Source: Bufo bufo
Lineage: Eukaryota; Chordata; Amphibia; Anura; Bufonidae
Assembly (NCBI RefSeq): GCF_905171765.1
Contig: NC_053393.1
Coordinates: 66,681,371-66,745,370, forward strand
Direction: 5' to 3'
Length of the DNA: 64,000 nucleotides
The position numbers were made by a program, and so were the translations under genes. This document shows positions 44,521-55,689 of this stretch, piece by piece (positions within the stretch are counted from its first letter, which is position 1; each line of letters opens with the position of its first letter). The notes beneath the pieces are model-generated. The model was not told where the DNA came from and did no database searches. It saw only the letters and a list, made by a program, of their open reading frames with translations.

Positions 44521-45945
44521 TGTTATGGGGGATCTGTGGATGACACACTTATGGGGGATCTGTGGATGACACACTGTTATGGGGGATCTGTGGATGACAC
44601 ACTGTTATGGGGGATCTGTGGATGACACACTGTTATGGGGGATCTGTGGATGACACACTGTTATGGGGGATCTGTGGATGACACACTGTTATGGGGGATC
44701 TGTGGATGACACACTGCTATGGGGGATCTGTGGATGACACACTGCTATGGGGGATCTGTGGATGACACACTGCTATGGGGGATCTGTGGATAACACACTG
44801 CTATGGGGGATCTGTGGATAACAGACTGCTATGAGGGATCTGTGGATGACACACTGTTATGGGGGATCTGTGGATAACACACTGCTATGGGGGATCTGTG
44901 GATAACACACTGCTATGAGGGATCTGTGGATGACACTGTTATAGGGGATCCGTGGATAACACACTGTTATGGGGATCTGTGGATGACACACTGCTATGGG
45001 GGATCTGTGGATAACACACTGCTATGAGGGATACGTGGATGACACACGTATGGGGGATCTGTGGATGACACAGTATTATAGAGGATCTGCGGATGATACA
45101 CTGTCATCAAGGATCCGTGAATGACACACTGTTATGGGGGATCTGTGAATGACACACTGTTATGGGGGATCCGTGGATGACACACTGTTATGGGGATCTG
45201 TGGATGACACACTGTTATGGGGGATCCGTGGATGACACACTGTTATGGGGGATCCGTGGATGACACACTGTTATGGGGATCCGTGGATGACACACTGTTA
45301 TGGGGGATCCGTGGATGACACACTGTTATGGGGATCCGTGGATGACACACTGTTATGGGGGATCCGTGGATGACACACTGTTATGGGGGATCCGTGGATG
45401 ACACACTGTTATGGGGGATCCGTGGATGACACACTGTTATGGGGGATCCGTGGATGACACACTGTTATGGGGGATCCGTGGATGACACACTGTTATGGGG
45501 ATCCGTGGATGACACACTGTTATGGGGGATTCGTGGATGACACACTGTTATGGGGGATCCGTGGATGACACACTGTTATGGGGGATCCGTGGATGACACA
45601 CTGTTATGGGGGATCCGTGGATGACACACTGTTATGGGGGATCCGTGGATGACACACTGTTATGGGGATCCGTGGATGACACACTGTTATGGGGGATCCG
45701 TGGATGACACACTGTTATGGGGGATCCGTGGATGACACACTGTTATGGGGGATCCGTAGATGACACACTGTTATGGGGGATCCGTGGATGACACACTGTT
45801 ATGGGGGATCCGTGGATGACACACTGTTATGGGGGATCCGTGGATGACACACTGTTATGGGGGATCCGTGGATGACACACTGTTATGGAGGATCCGTGGA
45901 TGACACACTGTTATGGGGGATCCGTGGATGACACACGTATGCGGC
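44521..45945 (+). repeat. 28-bp satellite CTGTTATGGGGGATCYGTGGATGACACA
   Basis: About 51 head-to-tail units. The left third carries GATCTGTGG, with CTGCTATG and TGGATAAC variants; the right two thirds are nearly uniform with GATCCGTGG (a BamHI site). Single-base G-run contractions recur. Confidence 0.96.
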
Positions 45946-46611
45946 ATCTGGCTGTGATACGGCCACAATGTGTGACAAAGCTTTACAGATGCCCGAATTA
46001 GCAGCCCTGGTCTGCTCCCCCCAAGTACTGGGGAAAAAAAAGACACTGCTAATTTGGACTCAGATTCTTACTCTATATGCCCCCCCCCCCCATTAACAAT
46101 GCCGTTTTCATTAGTTTAACTAGAGCCCTCTATGGCCCAGAAAGCCATGTGGTAGTTGAACGCAGCACGGCCACTTCACAAGCACCACACAAGCACACCG
46201 TTTAGTGGTGTCTAGTGATGATCGAGCATGCTCGGCCGAGTACCACATGTGCTCGAGCGTCATGCTCGAGTCTCCTCCCCGGACGTTTGGCGCCTTCTAA
46301 GCAGCAAATAAACATGCTGGTAAGTATTGCCATCACTGTAATGCCATTAGACATGTTTTCTACTGGCATTACAGTGATTGGCTGGCCGGAACACGTCATC
46401 GGGTGCTATATAGCACCCGGTCACGCGGGTTCAGCTCATTGCGAGTCAGGGAGAGCTGCTGTTAGGAAGGGACAGAGCGAGTGCAGAGCGAATTTGATCT
46501 CAAACCTTTCGGAGACCCAAAAGTCCTTTTAAGGACTATTGTTAGAGGTGGCAGCAAAATTTATTTTGGGGGAATTATTTTTTTGTGTTAAGGCGACCGT
46601 TAGTGACATTC

Positions 46612-46935
46612 ATTTTCTGCATTCTACAAACGCTGCTTGCTGTGACCAGTGAGAAGCAAATCAGCACTGATATCTAGGCCGTGTGTGACGCCTATATTTA
46701 ATCCAAATTGCAGTTACAGTCAGTTTCTGTATAATACAAACTCTGCTTGCTGTGACCAGTGAGAAGCAAATCAGAACTGATATCTAGGCCGTGTTAGGCC
46801 TATATTTAATCCAAATATCAGTTACAGTCAGTTTCTGTATTGTTCAAACTCTGCTTGCTGTGACCAATGAGAAGAAAATATACACTTATTTCTAGACAGT
46901 GTGTGAGGCCTATATTTAATCCAAATATCAGTGAC
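46612..46935 (+). repeat. ~110-bp tandem repeats in hAT leader
   Basis: Three units, each with CTGCTTGCTGTGACCA.TGAGAAG (at 46,632, 46,743 and 46,851) and CCTATATTTAATCCAAAT. Periods 111 and 108 bp. Confidence 0.9.
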
Positions 46936-46950
46936 ATCCAGTGTCAATAT

Positions 46951-47122
46951 GAAGAAGGCGAGTATTAAGGGACGGGGAAGTGGACGTGATGCTGACGGTT
47001 CACGCAGAGGCCGTGGCTCAGGGCGCATTGCAACTGTGCCTGCTGGCAGAGCACAAGGAAAACAGTTATCCACGATACCTAGCTTCATGTCCCAGTTTGC
47101 AGGGCGTCGCAAGACAACACTT
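46951..47122 (+). pseudogene. hAT transposase N-terminus, cut by insertion
   Basis: Starts 'MKKASIKGRGSGRDADGSRR', Arg/Gly/Ser-rich, and runs to 'FAGRRKTTLL' where the TTAA-flanked element enters. The frame continues without shift at 50,372 ('SDQCDQVVGWIAADNAST'), proving the insertion is clean and later. Basic regions of this kind precede BED fingers in hAT proteins; function by inference is DNA binding or nuclear import. Confidence 0.75.
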
Positions 47123-47126
47123 TTAA

Positions 47127-50100
47127 CCCCTTAAGGACCGGGCTCATTTTCACCTTAAGGACCAGGCCATTTTTTGCAAATCTGACCAGTGTCACTTTAA
47201 GTGCTCATAACTTTAAAACGCTTTGACTTATCCAGGCCATTCTGAGATTGTTTTTTCGTCACATATTGTACTTCATGACACTGGTAAAATGAAGTAAAAA
47301 AAATTATTTTTTTTGCACAAAAAAATACCTAATTTACCAAAAATTTGAAAAAAATTAGCAAATTTCAAAGTTTCAGTTTCTCTACTTCTGTAATACATAG
47401 TAATACCCCAAAAAATTGTGATGACTTTACATTCCCCATATGTCTACTTCATGTTTGAATTGTTTTGGGAATGATATTTTATTTTTTGGGGATGTTATAA
47501 GGCTTAGAAGTTTAGAAGCAAATCTTGAAATTTTTCAGAAATTTACAAAAACTCAATTTTTAGCGACCAGTTCAGGTCTGAAGTCACTTTGCGAGGCTTA
47601 CATAATAGAAACCACCCAAAAATGACCCCATCTAAGAAACTACACCCCTCAAGGTATTCAAAACTGATTTTGCATACATTGTTAACCCTTTAGGTGTTGC
47701 ACAAGAGTTATTGGCAAATGGGGAGGAAATTTGAGAATTTCATATTTTTGTCAAATTTTTCATTTTAACCCATTTTTTCCACTAACAAAGCAAGGGTTAA
47801 CAGCCAAACAAGATTGTATCTTTATTGCCCTGACTCTGCCGTTTACAGAAACACCCCATATGTGGCCGTAAACTACTGTACGGGCACACAGTAGGGCGTA
47901 GAGTGAAAGGTGCGCGGTTTGGTTTTTGGAAGCCAGATTTTGCTGGACTGGTTTTTTGACACCATGTCCCATTTGAAGCCCCCCTGATGCACCCCTAGAG
48001 TAGAAGCTCCATAAAAGTGACCCCATCTAAGAAACTACACCCCTCAAGCTATTCAAAACTGATTTTACAAACTTTGTTAACCCTTTAGGTGTTGCACAAG
48101 ATTTAATGGAAAATAGAGACACAATTTCAAAATTTCACATTTTTGGCAGATTTTCCATTTTAATATTTTTTTTCCAGTTACAAAGCAAGGGTTAACAGCC
48201 AAACAAAACTCATTATTTATGGCCCTGATTCTGTAGTTTACAGAAACACCCCATATGTGTTCGTAAACCGCTGTACGGGCACACGGCAGGGCGCAGAAGG
48301 AAAGGAATGCCATACGGTTTTTGGAAGGCAGGTTTTGCTGGACTGTTTTTTTGACACCATGTCCCATTTGAAGCCCCCCTGATGCACCCCTAGAGTGGAA
48401 ACTCCAAAAAAGTGACTCCATTTTAGAAACTACGGGATAGGGTGGCAGTTTTGTTGGTACTAGTTTAGGGTACATATGATTTTTGGTTGCTCTATATTAC
48501 ACTTTTTGTGCAGCAAGGTAACAAGAAATAGCTTTTTTGGCACGTTTTTTTTTTTTGTTATTTACAACATTCATCTGACAGGTTAGATCATGTGGTATTT
48601 TTATAGAGCAGGTTGTCGCGGACGCGGCGATACTTAATATGTATACATTTTTTTTTATTTATGTAAGTTTTATACAATAACTTCATTTTTAAAACCAAAA
48701 AAATGTTTTAGTGTCTCCATATTCTAAGAGCCATAGTTTTTTCAGTTTTTGGGCGATTATCTTGAGTAGGGTCTCATTTTTTGCGGGATGAGATGACGGT
48801 TTGATTGGCACTATTTTGGGGTGCATATGACTTTTTGATCGCTTGCTATTACACTTTTTGTGACGTAAGATGGCAAAAAATGGCTTTTTTTACACTGTTT
48901 TTATTTTTATTTTTTTACGGTGGTCATCTGAGGGGTTAGGTCATGTGATATTTTTATAGAGCCGGTCGATACGGACGCGGCGATACCTAATATGTATACT
49001 TTTTTTTTATTTATGTAAGTTTTACAGAATGAGTTCATTTTTGAAAAAAAAAAAATCATGTTTTAGTGTCTCCATAGTCTAAGAGCCATAGTTTTTTCAG
49101 CTTTTGGGCGATTATCTTGAGTAGGGTCTCATTTTTTGCGGGATGAGATGACGGTTTGATTGGTACTATTTTGGCGTACATGCGACTTTTTTGATCACTT
49201 TTATTACCTTTTTTGGGAAGTAAGGTGGGCAAAATTTCAATTTTCTCATAGTTTTTATTTTTTTATTTTTATGGCGTTCACCGTGCGGGGAAAGTAACAT
49301 GACCATTTTATAGATCAGGTCGTTACGGACGCGGCGATACCTAATATGTGTAGTTTATTTTATTTTTTTAATTTTTATTCAGTGATAAATGTTTTTTTTT
49401 TATCTTAACTTTTTTCACTTTTTTTTACATTTTTGTGACCCAGACCCACTTGGTTCTTGAAGATCCAGTGGGTCTGGTGTCTGTATAATACAGTACAGAA
49501 CAATATATATTGTTCTGTACTGTATTTTACTTACACTGAACAGATCTGTGCTTTTAGCATAGATCTGTTCAGCACCATGGACAGCAGGACGCCTGAGCAG
49601 GCGTCCTGTTGCCATGGGAACCCTCCCCGTCTGCTCAGAACTTCGCAGACGGGGAAGGGTAAGCACGGGGCTGAGGGGGGCTCTCTGGGGGCTCTCTCCC
49701 TCTCCATCGGGGGGCTGCAAAGCCACAGCAGCCCCCCGATGGAGAGGGAGGGAGCTCCCTGACCGATGACAGTTAACTTTTTCCATACAGCGGTCCGTAC
49801 GGACCGCGGTATGGAAAGGGTTAAACGGCTGACATCTTCACAGATGTCAGCCGTTTATACCAGGGTGCCAGCAATGTGCTGGCACCCTGGTATACCCACT
49901 AGAAGCCAACGATCGTTCATGGGGAGGCGGGCGGGGGATCGCGATCCCGCCTGCCGCACCGCCCGCCTCCCGCAACGCCCCCACCGCCTGCGACACCCCC
50001 CCCGCACCACCCTCCGGCATAAAATCGTGCAGGGGTGCAGGGGGGGGTGAAAAATAATGATTTTAGCCACTCTAAAGTTTCTGATCCCCGCGGTCAGGGA

Positions 50101-50367
50101 CCGCGGCGATCAGAAACTGCAAAAAGCGCAGCAAACCGCAGGTCTGAATTGACCTGCGGTTTGCTGCGATCGCCGATACGGGGGGGTCAAATGACCCCCC
50201 CCTGCATTGTTACGGGATGCCGGCTGAATGATTTCAGCCGAAATCCCGTTCCAATTAACCCCTGGGGCGCCGGAATACAGATTTTAAGTCAGGACGTACC
50301 GGTACGTCCTGGGTCCTTAAGGACTCGGGAAATAGGGCGTACCGGTACGTCCTAGGTCCTTAAGGGG
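47127..50367. mobile_element. 3.2-kb non-coding TTAA-flanked element in hAT gene
   Basis: TTAA at 47,123-47,126 and 50,368-50,371. Inverted ends CCCCTTAAGGACC / GGTCCTTAAGGGG. The interior has two ~405-bp direct repeats (47,630-48,440), about four ~330-bp repeats (48,440-49,400, each with GATACCTAATATG or a variant), then a train of perfect hairpins (49,470-49,870) and a G/C-rich end. No transposase. TTAA specificity suggests mobilisation by a piggyBac- or Kolobok-type enzyme. The copy at 14,721 is a truncated relative. Confidence 0.88.
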
Positions 50368-50371
50368 TTAA

Positions 50372-51391
50372 AGTCAGACCAGTGCGACCAGGTGGTCGGT
50401 TGGATTGCTGCAGATAATGCTTCCACTGGGTTAAGCACCACCCTGTCTTCCACCAAGTCCAGTCTCAGTAGCCAACAGTCTGGTCAACAACACAATCCTC
50501 ACCCTGATCATCCTTCCTCTCACCATGTAGAGTCTGGCCAAACAAGCGATCCGGTACTCGGATGTTCAGATGAGCTATTTTCACCCCCATCACTTAATTT
50601 GGCCCTCTCCCCAAGCACTCTTGAAGAGGGACATGAGATCTTGTGAACTGATTCTCAACCTCTAGAGCCTTCACACTCACAAGATGATGTGTTTAAGGAG
50701 GTGGATGATGACGAGACACAGTTGCCATCAAGTCAACCACAATTACTGTCTGCAGAGGTTGATGAAGAGGATGATATACCGTTGTCAATCACTGAAGTTG
50801 TGTTGGGGTCAGCAAATGAGGAGGATGATTGGAGTGGGGAAGTTAAAAAGGACTTGGTGGACGATGAGGTCACTGACCCAACATGGGAAGGCGGAAACGC
50901 GAGCGAGGACAGCAGTTCCGAGGGGGAGTGATCTGCAGCACCGCAACAGGCTGGAAGAGGCAGTGGGGTGGCAACAGGGAGAAGGCGGGCCACGACAAAC
51001 AGGCCCGCAAGTGTTCCACGGAGCACCCCCTTGCGAAAATCTCCCTTGCCAAGGGGTAGGTGTTCCGCAGTATGTCGCTTTTTTGCGGAAAGTGCAGACG
51101 ACAAAAAGAATAGTAGTTTGCAACCTGTGCCACACCAAAATGAGCCGAGGTGTGAACAGTAGCAACCTCACCACCACCAGCATGATCTGCCACATGGCAG
51201 CCAAGCACCGCAATAAGTGGGAGGAACGCCTGGGTCCACAATCTGTGTCCGCGGGTCACACCACTGCCTCCTCTTCCCCTATGTTGGGTGACGACCAATC
51301 GCCTGTCAAAGGCGCAGGCCCGGATGCCTCCCGCGCTGCACCTATACCGTCGCAAGCACCATCAGCGACCACATCCACTTCCCTGTCCTAG
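50372..51391 (+). pseudogene. hAT transposase: acidic region and BED zinc finger, frameshifted
   Basis: 50,372-50,646 continues the N-terminal frame and ends at a TGA. Another frame (50,689-50,931) gives the acidic block 'VFKEVDDDETQLPSSQPQLL', ending at a TGA. A third (within 50,684-51,391) gives the BED finger: 'VPQYVAFLRKV', 'VVCNLCHTKMSRG' (Cys pair) and 'TSMICHMAAKHRNKWEE' (His pair) at ~51,060-51,225. It then ends at a stop at ~51,389 before the main transposase frame. BED fingers bind element ends. Each frame change marks decay. Confidence 0.82.
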
Positions 51392-51403
51392 CGCAGCGTC
51401 CAA

Positions 51404-53579
51404 ATGTCTTTACCCCAGGCATTTGAACGCAAGCGCAAATACCCAGCCACCTACCCACAGGCCATGGCACTAACCGCCCAACTTTCTAAGTTACTGGAGG
51501 TTGAAATGTTGCCATTTAGGCTTGTGGACACCGAGGCCTTTCGCTGCCTGATGTCGGCGGCCGTCCCTCGGTACTCAGTCCCTAGCCGCCACTATTTTTC
51601 CCGGTGTGCCATCCCCGCCTTACACCAGCATGTGTCTGCTAACATCACCCATGCCCTGACCAACGCAGTTACTGCTAAGGTCCACCTAACGATTGACACA
51701 TGGACAAGTGCTTGTGGCCAGGGATGCTACATTTCCCTGACGGCACACTGGGTGAACGTAGTGGAGGCTGGGAGCGACTGGTACCCTGGGATGGCACAGG
51801 TGCTACCGACGCCCAGGATTGCGGGCCCTACTTCCATCAGGATTTCCGCCACCACCTATGTAAGTGGCTCCTCCTCCTCCTCCTCCACTTCCACCTCCGA
51901 ATTCTCAGCGTGCAGCACCAGTCAGCCATCAGCTGGTAGCTGGAAGCAGTGTATCACTGCTGTGGGGATGCGTCAACAGGCCGTACTGAAGATGATATGC
52001 TTAGGGGATAAACAGCACACCGCCGCAGAGCTGTGGCAGTGGATAAGAGACCAGACTGAGCTGTGGCTCTCGCCACTCAACCTACAACCAGGCATGGTTG
52101 TGTGTGATAATGGGAATAACTTGGTGGCGGCTGTGGAGCTCGGCAAGCTCACACACATCCCATGCCTAGCCCACGTCTTTAACTTAGTGGTTCAGCGGTT
52201 TCTGAAAACCTACCCCAATTTGCCCGAGCTACTGGCAAAGGTGCGCCGCGTGTGTGCACATTTCCGCAAGTCATCAACAGCTTCAGCCGGTCTGTTGACG
52301 CTGCAACAGCGCTTGAAATTGCCAGTTCACCGGCTGTTGTGCGATGTGAGCACGTGCTGGAACTCCATGTTACACATGTTGGCCAGGCTTTGTGAGCAGC
52401 AAAGGGCAGTAATGGAATACCAGCTGCAGCACGGTCGTCGCCTTTCCAGTCAGCTTCCGCTCTTCACAAGCGAGGAGTGGGCATGGATGTCTGACCTCTG
52501 TGTGGTGTTAAGAAACTTTGAGGAATGGACACAGATAGTGAGCGGCGATAACGCTATTGTCAGTGTAACCATCCCACTTCTGTGTCTACTCAAACGCTTG
52601 CTGCTTACAATTAAGGCCGACGCTGTTCGTGGGGCAGAGTTGGAAATGGGGGAAGAAGACATGACCCTGGGTGATAGCCAGAACACCCTCAGTTTGTCTT
52701 CTCAGCACGTATTGGAGGAGGAGGAGGATGAGCAGGGGACGGTTGCCTCCGCTACACAGGGTAGTAGCCATGGAACATTAATTCCATCTGTTCAGCGTGG
52801 GTGGACAGAAGAGGAGGAAGAGGATGAGGAGATGGACAGTCATCTTCCTGATGATGACAGCGAAGTCTTGCCCACTGGTACTCTGGCACACATGGCTGAC
52901 TTCATGTTAGGCTGCCTTTCCCGTGACCCCCGTGTTATACGCATTTTAGATAACAGGGATTACTGGGTTCACCCTTCTGGACCCCTGCTACAAAGAGAAC
53001 TTCTCATCTCTCATTCCTACGGTGGAGAGGACGAGCAAAATGGTTCTATACTAGAAGTTCCTTGTTGACAGATTGCTGCAAAAATTTCCATCTGACAGCC
53101 CTGGCAGCAGAGTCCGTACTTCCTTGGGCAACCGAGTTGGGGAGACAAGGGGAACACACAGCACTTCCAGCAAAGGCAGGGCAACACTCTCCAAGGCCTG
53201 GGACAGTTTTATGACACCCCGCCAGCACCCTCAACATGATGCACGTCCTGGTGTCACAAGGAGGGAAAAGTTTTGGAAGATGGTAAAGGAGTACGTAGCA
53301 GACCGTGTCAGCGTCATCAGTGATCCCTCAGTGCCTTACAACTACTGGGTGTCCAAGCTGGACACGTGGCACGAACTGGCGCTCTACGCCTTGGAGGTGC
53401 TGGCCTGCCCTGCCGCCAGCGTTTTGTCAGAGCGGGTATTTAGTGCTGCTGGTGGCATTATAACAGATAAGCGTATCCGGCTGTCAACTGAAAATGCTGA
53501 TAGGTTGACTCTTATAAAAATGAACAAGGCCTGGATTGCCCTTGACTTCTCCACTCCACCAGAGGAAAGCCACGACTGA
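51404..53579 (+). pseudogene. hAT transposase catalytic core and hATC dimerisation domain, one frameshift
   Basis: 51,404-53,068 reads 554 codons: 'MLPFRLVDTEAFRCLMSAA', 'LTIDTWTS' (first catalytic Asp region), 'WIRDQTELW', 'VCDNGNNLVAAVE' (second Asp), 'HIPCLAHVFNLVVQRFL' (C..H motif) and 'CDVSTCWNSMLHMLARL'. Acidic linkers follow. A frameshift near 53,050-53,068 moves the C-terminus to the 53,073-53,579 frame, which carries hATC: 'YWVSKLDTWHELALYALE', 'ACPAASVLSERVFSAAG', 'NADRLTLIKMNKAW'. The protein performs cut-and-paste transposition with 8-bp duplications by family knowledge. Apart from the shifts it is well preserved. Confidence 0.92.
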
Positions 53580-53718
53580 ACATAAAGGCACTTTAAATGT
53601 GTTGTTTAGAATACTCTCTATTCCCATGCACCCCTTCCGCCACAAAAAAAGGGTATATGGTTGAATCTTCCTTTTCTCCTCCTCCTCGTCCATCACGTAT
53701 ATGCCTTCTCATATAATT

Positions 53719-53990
53719 TTTCGGATGGTCAGCTCACCAGCAGGCCCTCACCCATAATGTTTTAGATGGTCAGCTCACCAGCAGGCCCTCACCCATAATG
53801 TTTTAGATGGTCAGCTCACCAGCAGGCCCTCACACATAATGTTTTAGATGGTCAGCTCACCAGCAGGCCCTCACCCATAATGTTTTAGATGGTCAGCTCA
53901 CCAGCAGGCCCTCACCCATAATGTTTTAGATGGTCAGCTCAGCTGAAGACCCTCACCCCTAATGTTTTAGTGGGTCACTAGCAGGCCATC
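53719..53990 (+). repeat. 41-bp tandem repeat, hAT 3' region
   Basis: About six copies of TTTTAGATGGTCAGCTCACC + AGCAGGCCCTCACCCATAATG with a 41-bp period; the last units diverge. A further stray unit is at ~54,358-54,400, between two 18S-derived blocks. Confidence 0.95.
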
Positions 53991-54062
53991 AATCATACTT
54001 TACCTCTCCTGTATAACGTTTCCTCATCCTAAATACCTATGACATTCCCTGTAATTTTTTTT

Positions 54063-54357
54063 TACTCGTTCCAATGACAGGCTCTCTTAAGAGTCCTGTA
54101 TTGTTATTTATCGTCACTACCTCCCTGAGTCGGTACTGGGAAATTTGCGCGCCCCCTCCTGCCTTTCTTGGAAGTGGTAGCCATGGCCATCCCTCAGGCT
54201 CCCTCTCCGGAAGCGAACCCTGATTCCCCCATTACCCGTGGTCACCATGGTAGGCGCAAAAGAGAACATCGAAAGTTAATAGAGCAGACATCCGAATAGA
54301 TCGTCAACATCACGGGACGTGCGATCAGCTTAGAAGTTATGTAGAGTTAACAAAGCG
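54063..54357 (-). pseudogene. 18S rRNA-derived segment (5' domain part)
   Basis: On the minus strand this follows the small-subunit rRNA 5' domain from about nt 290 to 560 (approximate numbering from memory). Landmarks are CTACCATGGTGACCACGGG, GGAGAGGGAGCCTGAG, GGCGCGCAAATT and CAATACAGGACTCTT. About one base in six to eight differs from vertebrate 18S, with small indels, so it is a pseudogene. Confidence 0.88.
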
Positions 54358-54389
54358 GCAGCAGGCCCTCACCTACAATTTTTTACATG

Positions 54390-55020
54390 GTTAGCTCAAC
54401 GTCCGTTCCTCTTCCAAGTTTATTATCATGAGATGATAGTCTGGTCAACACAATCGTAGTCACCGGGGGTCACGTAACTAATTAGCACGGAGGAGTGTCT
54501 TTGGTTATTGGAATGAATGACACAAATCGACTCGATCCACACGCTCAAAACGGCTATGCACCACCACCCACAGAATCGCGAAATAGGTATCAATCTGTCA
54601 ATCCTTTCTGTGTCCGGGCCGGGTGAGGCTTCCCGTACGTAGTCAAATTAAGCCGCAGGCTCCACTCCTGGTGGTGCCCTTCCATCAATTAGTTTAAGTT
54701 TCAGCTTTGCAACCATACTCCCCCAAAACGCAAAGACTTTCGTTTCCCAGAAAATGCCCGGCGGGAAATGGGAATAACGCTGCCGGGGATCGTCTTCGAA
54801 CGTCCAACTTAAGTTGTTGATTAATGAAAACGTTCGTGGCAACAAAGGTTTCGACTGTGGTTCGGCTTGCGCCGGTACAAGAATTTCACCTCTACAGGTA
54901 CAATACGGATGCCACCGGCCGTTCCTCTTCCAATGAGTTCAGTTTGATCGTCCAAGAGTCCGATCAACACAATCGAAACCACCGGTCGTCCCTCTTAGTC
55001 ATGGCCCTAGTTCCGAAAAT
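54390..55020 (-). pseudogene. 18S rRNA-derived segment (central to 3' major domain), rearranged
   Basis: On the minus strand it begins with TTTTCGGAACTAGGGCCATG at ~55,018 and runs through GAGGTGAAATTCTTG, GTTTTCATTAATCAA, GTTCGAAGACGAT (then a ~50-nt deletion), CCCGCCGGGCA, GCTGAAACTTAAA, GGAGCCTGCGGCTTAATTT, CACCCGGCCCGGACAC and GTGGTGGTGCATAGCCGTT, to GTTACGTGACCCCC. It corresponds to ~nt 870-1430. In native rRNA this lies 3' of the other segment; here it lies 5' of it. A ~67-bp extra block near 54,920-54,985 repeats sequence resembling 54,405-54,470. Confidence 0.88.
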
Positions 55021-55350
55021 CACACGGAGAGACACAAGGAGCTCATACAGGGCGCACAGGAAGCTTACATAGAGAACACAGACAGCACACACATGGGGCA
55101 CATACCGGGAGCACAGGGGACACAGGGAGCTCACATAGGGGACACAGCAGGCACAGGGTTCACACACAACTCACACAGAGGCACAGGGAGCTTACATAGG
55201 GAACACAGACAGCACACACCGGGAGCACAGGGGACACAGGGAGCCCACACCGAGGGCACAGGGAGTGCACACAGTGGGCACAGGGAGCGCGCACAGTGAG
55301 CGCACACAGTGGGCACAGGAGCGCACACAGCGGACAGAGGTGGCAAAGGG
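55020..55350 (+). repeat. ACACAGGGAGCTCACA-type degenerate minisatellite
   Basis: Variable-length units built from CACAGGGAGC, GGGGACACAG and GCACACA. A larger ~105-bp repeat is visible (GAACACAGACAGCACACAC at 55,074 and 55,200). Confidence 0.85.
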
Positions 55351-55689
55351 AACTCACAGATCAGTAACCATAAGTACTTGAGTGCAGTGCAGGGCATTAC
55401 AATGAGAGTGTGACCACCAGCAGCCCTGCACCCTCCTCCTCCACAGACACTGCTGCATGTGTTTTACTCCATGGACTTACCAGCTGGAGAGGGAACAGGC
55501 CAGGTGCTATGATAAGACAGGGTCCTGGGAGCTCCTGTTGTCCAGCAGCTGAGGTCAGAGCCTGGGGATCGGATGCAGTAGCAGGCCCAGTCATCCCAAT
55601 CTGGTTTGGGCCTTGCAGCCTGGAGCAAGTGCAGGTAAAGGGTGGGGGCGGGGCTATGTTAGCTCCGCCCACACAGAACATCCTTATGC

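Larger units (their letters stand above)
46213..53960 (+). mobile_element. hAT transposon, interrupted, right end not found
   Basis: The left end TAGTGATGATCGAGCATGCTC (46,214) is typical of frog hAT elements. It has a 5' leader with tandem repeats, a basic N-terminus, an acidic stretch, a BED finger, a transposase core and hATC. The gene is split at 47,123 by a TTAA-flanked element. The 41-bp repeat array at 53,719 follows the stop codon. No matching right inverted end was found up to 56.4 kb. Confidence 0.85.

Noticed and set aside
43005..45945. CRISPR-like regular repeats
   Set aside because: Head-to-tail satellites with no unique spacers, in a vertebrate context.
50733..51355. Three long minus-strand frames opposite the hAT BED-finger region
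   Set aside because: Shadows of the plus-strand coding sequence; no domain match.
50372..51391. Host ZBED-type domesticated gene
   Set aside because: Several frameshifts, adjacent hAT end and repeats show an ordinary decayed transposon rather than a conserved host gene.
54964..55397. Cys/Pro-rich frames resembling keratin-associated proteins
   Set aside because: Arise from the ACACAGGGAGC minisatellite; no gene structure.
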